Assembly (NCBI GenBank): GCA_015522885.1
Contig: WALJ01000022.1
Location: 1 to 5,221 of the forward strand
Source: Thermoplasmata archaeon
GTDB lineage: Archaea; Thermoplasmatota; Thermoplasmata; WALJ01
Length of the DNA stretch: 5,221 nt
Direction: 5' to 3'
Shown: in pieces, positions 1 to 5,195 of the stretch
Layout: each line of letters begins with the position of its first letter
Numbering within the stretch: position 1 is the stretch's first letter
Translations under genes and position numbers: made by a program
Notes under the pieces: generated by a model
Told to the model about the DNA's origin: nothing
Databases searched by the model: none
What the model saw: only the letters and a program-made list of their open reading frames with translations

Positions 1-73
1 CTCTTCTCACAAGGCGTTCGTTATACTCGGGCCAATTTCTTATATAGTTCTTCTTTACTTGTTCCTGAGCCAT
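1..73 (-). CDS. Transposase N-terminus, IS5-type, partial (runs off left edge)
   Basis: Reading leftward from the ATG whose complement is at 71-73 gives 24 codons, MAQEQVKKNYIRNWPEYNER followed by LVRR, and the first base of a codon that would fit glycine. The core 'RNWPEYNERLVRR' resembles, from memory, the start of IS5-group DDE transposases (pattern NW.EYN..LV.RG). These enzymes cut and join insertion-sequence ends using an Asp-Asp-Glu triad, which would lie outside the window. A minus-strand TATA-like box at 123-132 would place the transcript start near 100-102 and leave a leader of about 28 bases with only a weak purine-rich site (GGAAGGGA). The gene may be intact or broken beyond the edge. 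The family call rests on a short match and is moderately confident. Confidence 0.7.
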   Translation of the reverse strand, partial: MAQEQVKKNYIRNWPEYNERLVRR

Positions 74-122
74 GGTGCATCCCTTCCATGGTTTTTTGAT
101 GCCTATGAATATGCGTCATGGC

Positions 123-132
123 TTTATAAAAC
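123..132 (-). promoter_or_regulatory. TATA-like box, probably for the transposase
   Basis: On the minus strand the sequence reads GTTTTATAAA, close to the archaeal TATA consensus. It lies about 54 bases before the transposase ATG, so transcription would begin roughly 28 bases upstream of that start codon. The core is nearly symmetrical and could also be read on the plus strand, but no plausible gene start follows at the right distance in that direction. Assigned by position only. Confidence 0.45.
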
Positions 133-181
133 TATTTGTGCAACACAGCATCCTGGTTCGGTAAAAACTTTTGCCACTCAG

Positions 182-196
182 AGAAGATTATAAATA
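182..196 (+). promoter_or_regulatory. Operon promoter: BRE-like purines plus TATA box, leaderless start
   Basis: TTATAAATA at 188-196 is a strong archaeal TATA box, preceded by purine-rich AGAAGA that could serve as the TFB-recognition element. Its centre lies about 25 bases before the ATG at 217, the usual distance from TATA box to transcript start in archaea. The mRNA should therefore begin at or within a base or two of the start codon, giving a leaderless transcript. No Shine-Dalgarno site precedes 217, which agrees. This spacing is the main reason for choosing 217 over the upstream in-frame ATG at 136. Confidence 0.75.
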
Positions 197-216
197 TTGA
201 CTCCATATCTCGCAGT

Positions 217-1404
217 ATGTCTTCTGTACGCAGAATCTTCATATGGGATGAAACTCTGAGGGGCGGAGAGCAGACCCCGGGTGTTGTTTTTACAGTGAAA
301 GATAAGGAAGATATCGCAGAGGCTCTGGATGATGCGGGAGTTGCGGTGATAGATGCGGGATTTCCGGTAATGTCAACCGGAGAAAGAGAAGCGATAAAAG
401 CAGTTCTTGGCATGGGTTTAAAGGCCGAGGTGGGTGTAACCGTCAGACATCTCAAAGCCGATATAGATGCAGCTATGGAACTTGATGTCGAAAATATCTA
501 TCTATTCCATACAACGAGCGATATTCATCTGAAGCACAAAGACGGAGTTACAAGAGAAGAAGCGAAGAAAAAGAGCATGGAGGGCATAGACTACGCCAAA
601 GCACACGGATTGCATATTACATTCATAAGTGAGGACACAATGCGCTCCTACATACCTTTTGTCGAAGAAATGATCTCGGAAGCAATAGAGCACGGTGCTG
701 AAAGGATAATTCTCTGTGATACATCCAGTGTGGCATCTCCCGAGAAGATGAAAGAGGTGTTCGAATATTTTACTTCGAAATTCGAAGTTCCTTTCGGGGT
801 CCACTGCCACAACGACTTTGGAATGGCTGTTGCCAATACAGTATCAGCGGTCGCAGGCGGTGCACTTTATCCGACGCTGGCGGTAAATTCCCTCGGTGAC
901 GGCTCCGGAAACGCCGCTCTCGAGGAAGTTGTCATGGCTCTTGAGAAGATATACGGATTTGATACTGGCATTGACACGAGCAAGTTATACTCGATATCCA
1001 AGCTTGTTGAAGAGCGCTCCGGATGCTACCTTTCACCGCAGAAACCAATATCTGGGCTTAATTCGTACAGACATGAGTCAGAGGTCCATGTCTCAGGAGT
1101 TCTAAAATATCCTGAGGTCTATGAGCCTATAAGACCCGAGGAAGTTGGAAGAAAGAGGGAATTTGTTATTGGAAAGCACTCCGGTCATTCGATAATAAGG
1201 CTGAAACTGGGTGAAAAAGGAATGGAAGCTAACGAGGAGCAGATTGCAGAGATTCTCATGAGAATAAAGGCTGAGAAAGAGGGCATGTCAAAAGAACCGA
1301 TAAAGAGGATGCTCGAAGAGCTGGGTAGGTATGGCCGAGAGGTCCTCGGGTTCTCCGAGGAAAGGTTCTGGGAGATTGTGAGAGAGGTTCTGAATGATCG
1401 ATGA
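217..1404 (+). CDS. Isopropylmalate/homocitrate synthase-family protein with altered DRE motif
   Basis: A 395-residue DRE-TIM acyltransferase related to LeuA, AksA and NifV, enzymes that condense acetyl-CoA with a 2-oxoacid in the cytoplasm. Family marks seen: WDETLRGGEQTPG (residues 10-22), DAGFP (46-50), TSDIHLK, the metal-binding HCHND (196-200), SGNAALEEV around Asn232, HESEVHV (286-292) and GKHSG (319-323). The length fits the short AksA/NifV type, with no LeuA-style regulatory domain at the C-terminus. Odd points: the residue after catalytic Arg15, normally a metal-binding Asp or Glu, is Gly16; the Glu of the family 'EAGFP' motif is Asp46; and the usual GERAGN is GDGSGN (227-232). The substrate is therefore unknown. 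An in-frame ATG at 136 would add 27 residues, but these overlap promoter and IS sequence; the TATA box at 188 fixes 217. First gene of the operon, overlapping the next by 11 bases. Confidence 0.88.
   Translation: MSSVRRIFIWDETLRGGEQTPGVVFTVKDKEDIAEALDDAGVAVIDAGFPVMSTGEREAIKAVLGMGLKAEVGVTVRHLKADIDAAMELDVENIYLFHTTSDIHLKHKDGVTREEAKKKSMEGIDYAKAHGLHITFISEDTMRSYIPFVEEMISEAIEHGAERIILCDTSSVASPEKMKEVFEYFTSKFEVPFGVHCHNDFGMAVANTVSAVAGGALYPTLAVNSLGDGSGNAALEEVVMALEKIYGFDTGIDTSKLYSISKLVEERSGCYLSPQKPISGLNSYRHESEVHVSGVLKYPEVYEPIRPEEVGRKREFVIGKHSGHSIIRLKLGEKGMEANEEQIAEILMRIKAEKEGMSKEPIKRMLEELGRYGREVLGFSEERFWEIVREVLNDR
1384..1388 (+). promoter_or_regulatory. Shine-Dalgarno site for the large isomerase subunit
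   Basis: GAGGT ends five bases before the ATG at 1394 and lies inside the end of the synthase gene. It supports 1394 as the start and implies coupled translation across the 11-base overlap. Confidence 0.65.
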
Positions 1405-2533
1405 GATACTGGGTAAGCACGAGGTCAGAAAGGACTGGTACGAGCCTGATCTGGTGATGATACACGACGGGAACTATCCGCTGTTAGAGCGGTACATCGA
1501 GGGAAAGGAGATAAAGTTTCCAACAGACAGGATAATAGCGGTCGCAGACCATTTCTCCCCGCCTTCAAAGGAGTTATTTGCCAGATATCTCAAGGATTTC
1601 GAGAGATTTGTTGATGAATATGGGATAAGATATCATAGATTCGAGGGCATATCCCACGAGATAATGCTCAGATATGCGAAAGAGGGCATGTTTGTAGTTG
1701 GTCTGGATTCGCACAGCACAGCCTATGGCGCATTGGGCGCTCTCTCAATAGGCTCCGGAGCAATGGACATGGCGAGGATACTGCTGAAGGGTGAGATGTG
1801 GATAGAAAGACCTAGGGTCTCCAGAGGCATTCTTGTAGGTGATGATGCTCCTTTTCAAGCTTTCGACCTCGGCCTTTACCTTATTTCCATGGGCTTCGAC
1901 GGTCTGTGGCTTGAGGTGTACATAGACTCGGGAGCGCACATGGATTTTGAGAAGAAGGTTACCTTAGCGACGATGATGGCAGATGCAGGCGCTGTTACCT
2001 CGGTATTCACGGAATTCGGAAGGGAGGATTTCGATGACCTTATGGAAAAGGAAATCCATGGCATAGGAAGCTTAGATATAGGTTATATGATAGCGCCCCC
2101 CGGAGACCTTAGAAAAGCCACGGAGATAGACAGATATGCCGGCGTAAAGATAGACCAAGCGTTCATAGGCTCCTGCATGGGTGGAAGGCTCGGAGACCTT
2201 AGGATTGCCGCAAAGGTGCTGAACGGTGAGAGGACAAAGGCAAGGCTGATAGTCTCTCCAGTCTCCATGGAGGTGTACGAAAAGGCAATGAAAGAAGGGA
2301 TAATTGAAACCCTTGTATCGTCAGGTGCTGTAATCGTCAATCCATCATGTGGGACCTGTGCAGGTATAGACAAAGGGATGCTGGCACCTTCTGAGAAAGG
2401 GGTATTCACAACGACACGCAACTCAAAGGGAAGGCATGGGGGAGAGGTGTTCTCGGCATCGCCTTTCACTGCGGCGGTGAGCGCTCTCCTCGGAAAGATA
2501 CCTTCGAAGGAGGAACTGGATGCTTTCAGGTGA
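1394..2533 (+). CDS. Aconitase-family hydro-lyase large subunit (LeuC/HacA type)
   Basis: A 379-residue large subunit of an isopropylmalate isomerase/homoaconitase-type enzyme, which interconverts hydroxy-acid isomers through a dehydrated intermediate at a [4Fe-4S] cluster. Seen: MIHDGNYP (22-29, family M.HD.T.P), DH (52-53), GISHE (85-89), DSHS (105-108) with GALGALSIG, SCMGGRLGDLR (260-270, family CTNGR..D), and PSCGTCAG (317-324). The expected cluster ligands are Cys261, Cys319 and Cys322. TTTRNSKGR (339-347) keeps the two arginines (342, 347) that bind substrate carboxylates in aconitases. FSASPFTAAVSALLGKI matches the family end. It is some 40 residues shorter than the archaeal LeuC length I recall, apparently lost mainly between the DSH motif and Cys261. 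EILGKH at the N-terminus matches the family start, supporting 1394. It should pair with the downstream small subunit. The substrate (isopropylmalate, homocitrate, citrate or other) cannot be read. Confidence 0.9.
   Translation: MIDEILGKHEVRKDWYEPDLVMIHDGNYPLLERYIEGKEIKFPTDRIIAVADHFSPPSKELFARYLKDFERFVDEYGIRYHRFEGISHEIMLRYAKEGMFVVGLDSHSTAYGALGALSIGSGAMDMARILLKGEMWIERPRVSRGILVGDDAPFQAFDLGLYLISMGFDGLWLEVYIDSGAHMDFEKKVTLATMMADAGAVTSVFTEFGREDFDDLMEKEIHGIGSLDIGYMIAPPGDLRKATEIDRYAGVKIDQAFIGSCMGGRLGDLRIAAKVLNGERTKARLIVSPVSMEVYEKAMKEGIIETLVSSGAVIVNPSCGTCAGIDKGMLAPSEKGVFTTTRNSKGRHGGEVFSASPFTAAVSALLGKIPSKEELDAFR
2509..2513 (+). promoter_or_regulatory. Shine-Dalgarno site for the small isomerase subunit
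   Basis: A full GGAGG six bases before the ATG at 2520, inside the end of the large-subunit gene. It is among the strongest ribosome-binding sites of the operon and fixes the start of the small subunit within the 14-base overlap. Confidence 0.75.
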
Positions 2534-2963
2534 AGCCTTGATATTGGGGGATGACATAAGTGCAGATGATATCTCGCCCACACCTGTGTTCTCTGATGAG
2601 CCTGAGAAGATAAAAAACTCATGTTTTCTGTATCTGATGCCGTCCATAGACCTGAAGGAAAAGGTCATAGTGGGTGGCAAGAGGTTCGGATGGGGAAGCC
2701 ACAGGGAGAGCGCTGCTCTTTGTCTGCTTTATTCCGGAGTTAAGGCAGTAATAGCCAAGTCATTCGGATATGGAATGTACAGAAACCTGATAAACCTCGG
2801 AATTCCCGCTCTTATTGGGGATATATGGGCGAAAGATGGAGATTTGATAGATATCTACATCGAGAGCAAAAAGGCACACATAGGAAAGAAGGAATTCGAT
2901 GTTGAAATCTCGGATATAGCCCTGCAGATATTGAAAAACGGAGGGCTCATGAATGTACCGTGA
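2520..2963 (+). CDS. Aconitase-family hydro-lyase small (swivel) subunit (LeuD/HacB type)
   Basis: A 147-residue swivel-domain subunit that completes the active site of the large subunit encoded just upstream. Seen: GDDISADDISP (10-20, family GDNIDTDxIIP), GGKRFGWGSHRESAA (52-66, family GKNFGCGSSREHA) and VIAKSFGYGMYRNLINLGIP (family VIAESFARIFYRNAINIGLP). Ser60 and Arg62 correspond to the catalytic Ser and the substrate-binding Arg of aconitase; the next Ser of GSSRE is His61. After the conserved proline, where archaeal isopropylmalate isomerases and homoaconitases carry a specificity loop starting YL (YLVY and YLRT types, Methanocaldococcus work), this protein has TPVFSDEP, which fits neither. 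It is slightly shorter than usual LeuD proteins. The start at 2520 fits the family N-terminus. It overlaps the genes on both sides, so stoichiometric translation with the large subunit is likely. Family call strong; substrate unknown. Confidence 0.9.
   Translation: MLSGEALILGDDISADDISPTPVFSDEPEKIKNSCFLYLMPSIDLKEKVIVGGKRFGWGSHRESAALCLLYSGVKAVIAKSFGYGMYRNLINLGIPALIGDIWAKDGDLIDIYIESKKAHIGKKEFDVEISDIALQILKNGGLMNVP
2940..2945 (+). promoter_or_regulatory. Shine-Dalgarno site for the flavoprotein
   Basis: GGAGGG seven bases before the ATG at 2953. It favours 2953, whose product begins directly with the dinucleotide-binding strand. The nearby ATG at 2949 lies in the frame of the small subunit and is not a competitor. 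Confidence 0.7.
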
Positions 2964-4065
2964 TGTCATAGTCATAGGTGCAGGTCCGGCGGGGATGAGC
3001 GCTGCGATAAGGGCCAGAAGGCCGAAGACCTTCGATTATCTGCCCTCGGATGCTCTCATATTCGAGGAGGGGGACGCAGGGGGGCTGTCTTCATGGAAGG
3101 AGACCTATTTCACAAGCCCGGGCTGGTCATATAAGCGGGACGAACTCAGGAATATGTTGCTCTCTGAGATGGATAGATACTGTGTAGAACTGAGGAATGA
3201 AAGGGTCATTTCTGCGGAGCTGCGGAGCAAGGTTAAGAGAATCATAACAGATAAAGGGGAATATGAAGCTCTGGCCGTCATAATAGCGACTGGAATGAGG
3301 AACGGCGCAAACGAGTGGAAGTACTTCGGAAAAGGACTATATGCGACGCTGCGCTCCGTGGATATTATTAAAAGAACCTATTTCGAGATATGCAACAATC
3401 ATGAGAGGATTGTTTTCATAGGCTCTGAAAGGATGGATTTGACTCTTTCACTTTGGGATGAGGTCTGTGATAAGGAACCAATTGTATTTGTGGAGGATGA
3501 GAACAATAGGGTGGTGGAGATATTCGGCGAAGGAAGGGTGGAAGGATTAAGGGTGAGCAAGGACGGAAAGATAGAGGAGATAAAGGCGGATGCCGTAATA
3601 GTGGATTTCGAGTCTTATATGCTCAGGCCCACCACACAGGTATTCGATGTTGAAACTGAGAACGGGTTCATAAAGGTGGATAGACTCGGGAGAACAAACA
3701 TTCCCGGTGTCTTTGCAGCAGGCGACATAGTTGGACCGCCTTTCAGCGTTGCGAAGGCGGTTGGAGAAGGGGTTGTAGCAGGCATTGAGGCATATCGTTA
3801 TGCGTATGAGATGAAATTCAAAAAAGAAGCTCCGGCCTTTGCGTTCTATCCTCTGGAAGGTAAAGATGGTCTGATATTGCCAGATATCCCGGAGTCTGAG
3901 GACGACTGGTTCATAAGGGCAGTTGATAGGAACCGGTGTGAGAGGTATCCGTTCATGAAGCATGGCATCACCTATAAAGAGTTCAAAGGACATTTCAGCA
4001 ACCCTGAGGACGAGTTTAGAAGCATGCTGAAATCATATAGCATAAGCGTGAGGCCGCCGATATGA
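2953..4065 (+). CDS. Thioredoxin reductase-like FAD protein lacking CxxC and NADPH motifs
   Basis: A 370-residue soluble flavoprotein. FAD-binding marks: VIGAGPAG (7-14), a GGLSSWKETYFTSPGW stretch matching the GG-to-ENYPGF region of thioredoxin reductases, ATG (112-114), and VFAAGDIVGPPFSVAKAVGEG (253-273), the second FAD motif. What is missing: the redox CATC of the family falls on YATLRSVD (130-137), with no cysteine, and the second Rossmann glycine motif (GGGDSA) is IGSERMD (156-162). NADPH binding and dithiol exchange by the usual route are therefore unlikely. About 85 residues after position 285 extend past the normal family end; they are rich in charged and aromatic residues, with no membrane segment. 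It may act as an oxidase, dehydrogenase or electron-transfer protein on a product of the upstream enzymes, or take electrons from ferredoxin; this is inference. The start overlaps the small subunit by 11 bases. Confidence 0.85.
   Translation: MYRDVIVIGAGPAGMSAAIRARRPKTFDYLPSDALIFEEGDAGGLSSWKETYFTSPGWSYKRDELRNMLLSEMDRYCVELRNERVISAELRSKVKRIITDKGEYEALAVIIATGMRNGANEWKYFGKGLYATLRSVDIIKRTYFEICNNHERIVFIGSERMDLTLSLWDEVCDKEPIVFVEDENNRVVEIFGEGRVEGLRVSKDGKIEEIKADAVIVDFESYMLRPTTQVFDVETENGFIKVDRLGRTNIPGVFAAGDIVGPPFSVAKAVGEGVVAGIEAYRYAYEMKFKKEAPAFAFYPLEGKDGLILPDIPESEDDWFIRAVDRNRCERYPFMKHGITYKEFKGHFSNPEDEFRSMLKSYSISVRPPI
4048..4053 (+). promoter_or_regulatory. Shine-Dalgarno site for the radical SAM gene
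   Basis: GTGAGG eight bases before the ATG at 4062, within the end of the flavoprotein gene. Together with the ATGA stop/start overlap it supports 4062 and reinitiation-type coupling. Confidence 0.6.
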
Positions 4066-5174
4066 GCTTCATATCCGAGATAAAGAGGCATCCCGCATTC
4101 GGGGAATTGCCGCCGAGGTTCAAGAGATGGCTCGCGCTCCGCTTTCTCTTCGGAAAGAAGCCTGAGAGAGTCGGGGATCGATATTTCCTATCAATGCATC
4201 TGCCTCTTTTTCCATCCGAGGCCTTCGACAGGTCCCTATGGGCACAGGTGAAAATTTCCAAAGGAGAGAGGGTGCTGGAGATCGCCAGCATAGAAGTTAC
4301 GAGAAGATGCGATATGGACTGCAGGCACTGCGCATTTCCGCATTCGGGCATGGAACTGAGCGCATCTCAGATTTCGGCCATGCTGGAGCAGATAAAATCC
4401 TTGGGTCCGTATTCATACATCATAACAGGTGGGGACCCTCTGAAAAGAGATGACCTGGAGCGCATGATCCATGTGATTAAGAGGGAAGGTGCGATAAACA
4501 TATTCACGCCCGGCCATCTGCTGACATTTCAGAAGGCAAAGAGACTTAAAAATGCGGGAGCGACAGGTGTTTTCGTAGGTATGGACTCACCTTATGAGGA
4601 TAGGAACGACGAGATAAAGGGAAGAAAAGGGGCGTTCAGGGATGCATTAAGAGGAATCGAGAATGCGAAGAAGGCGGGGCTTTTTGTCGGCATATCATCT
4701 GTTATAATGCCAGATTCATCGAAGAAAGAGATAAAGGACCTCATAAACCTCGGGATGTATCTCGGAGTGCATGAAATAGACCTTTTCGAGCCAATATCCG
4801 TTTCAAAGGGACTTTATGGCTCTCCCTCTCTTAAAAAGGAGCTTTTCAAGGTGCAGAGGAAAACAAAGAGAAAATGGCCTGTGATAATATCCGGCCCATA
4901 CATGGACAGCCCTGATTTCATGGGATGCACCGCTGGGTTCAACCGAATACACATCGATTACAGGGGGAATATCATGCCCTGCTCTGTTATGCCCTATGTG
5001 GTGGGGAGAGCTCTCCAAACCCCTATAAAGGAGCTGTGGCAAAGGGCTTACCGCATGCCCGGTTCTGTCTGTCTGGCAAAAAGATGTATCGAAAAAGGGA
5101 TTGAAGGGAAGGAATGCCTGAAAATGGATGTTAAATCCCTGCCAAAATACTATGAGATGCTCATGAGGAGATGA
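4062..5174 (+). CDS. Radical SAM enzyme with SPASM/Twitch-like C-terminal cysteines
   Basis: A 370-residue radical SAM protein. The N-terminal 76 residues (basic, with LPLFPSEAFDR near 48-58) precede the core. VTRRCDMDCRHC gives the CxxxCxxC signature (Cys83, Cys87, Cys90) for the [4Fe-4S] cluster that cleaves S-adenosylmethionine. GGDP (123-126) is the SAM-binding GGE/DP motif. After the barrel come Cys289, Gly302 and Cys307 in the C-X12-G-X4-C pattern of SPASM/Twitch domains, then Cys337, Cys342 and Cys352, which could complete at least one auxiliary Fe-S cluster. The spacing C-X4-C-X9-C is not the classical SPASM CX2CX5CX3C. Such proteins modify peptides, assemble cofactors or oxidise small molecules; this one cannot be assigned. 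No small precursor-peptide gene is visible nearby. It ends the operon and starts in an ATGA overlap with the flavoprotein, suggesting a shared role or complex. Confidence 0.88.
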   Translation: MSFISEIKRHPAFGELPPRFKRWLALRFLFGKKPERVGDRYFLSMHLPLFPSEAFDRSLWAQVKISKGERVLEIASIEVTRRCDMDCRHCAFPHSGMELSASQISAMLEQIKSLGPYSYIITGGDPLKRDDLERMIHVIKREGAINIFTPGHLLTFQKAKRLKNAGATGVFVGMDSPYEDRNDEIKGRKGAFRDALRGIENAKKAGLFVGISSVIMPDSSKKEIKDLINLGMYLGVHEIDLFEPISVSKGLYGSPSLKKELFKVQRKTKRKWPVIISGPYMDSPDFMGCTAGFNRIHIDYRGNIMPCSVMPYVVGRALQTPIKELWQRAYRMPGSVCLAKRCIEKGIEGKECLKMDVKSLPKYYEMLMRR

Positions 5175-5180
5175 AAAATA

Positions 5181-5195
5181 GCGAAACCCTTATAC
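5181..5195 (+). promoter_or_regulatory. Promoter-like BRE/TATA for the next gene (off right edge)
   Basis: GCGAAACC followed by CTTATAC resembles a TFB-recognition element plus TATA box. A transcript would begin about 25 bases past the centre of the TATA element, near 5217-5221. The last base of the window is an A that could open an ATG. By analogy with the promoter at 182-196 this would be another leaderless gene in the same direction. It lies only six bases after the radical SAM stop. No T-rich terminator is visible between stop and promoter, so readthrough from the operon is possible. Confidence 0.55.

Larger units (their letters stand above)
1..155 (-). mobile_element. Left-edge insertion sequence, one end (boundary approximate)
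   Basis: The partial transposase at 1-73 implies an insertion sequence whose upstream end lies between the transposase start and the operon promoter at 182-196. On the minus strand the stretch at about 155-133 (GCTGTGTTGCACAAATAG within it) directly precedes the TATA-like box and resembles the tip-plus-promoter arrangement of IS5-group elements. The exact tip and the target-site duplication cannot be fixed, because the other end of the element is outside the window. The boundary at 155 is an estimate. Confidence 0.45.

Noticed and set aside
70..91. Two CCATGG palindromes 16 bases apart
   Set aside because: Short sites around the transposase start; too short to call a repeat or operator.
92..97. 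Run of six T on the plus strand as a possible terminator
   Set aside because: No plus-strand gene ends before it, and on the minus strand it is an A run in the transposase leader.
72..164. 30-codon plus-strand open frame starting at the ATG at 72
   Set aside because: It overlaps the transposase start and its leader, has no ribosome-binding site, and no TATA box lies at the right distance.
136..216. 27-residue N-terminal extension of the synthase from the ATG at 136
   Set aside because: It has no family similarity, lies over the IS-end region and the TATA box, and the promoter spacing points to 217 as the start.
772..788. Perfect inverted repeat, arms ACTTCGAA/TTCGAAGT with one base between
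   Set aside because: It lies within the synthase coding sequence just before HCHND and is explained by codons for Ser-Lys-Phe-Glu-Val; no regulatory role is expected mid-gene.
2101..2202. 12-base direct repeat CGGAGACCTTAG, two copies 90 bases apart
   Set aside because: Both copies encode Gly-Asp-Leu-Arg in the same frame of the large subunit; the second belongs to the conserved CTNGR..D region, so chance and codon bias suffice.
2083..2622. 179-codon open frame on the minus strand
   Set aside because: It lies opposite the strongly conserved LeuC/LeuD-type genes, its product resembles no family, and it is low-complexity Ser/Pro-rich; it is a shadow of the real frame.
3547..3993. 148-codon open frame on the minus strand
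   Set aside because: It is antisense to the second FAD motif region of the flavoprotein, with no recognisable domain; a shadow frame.
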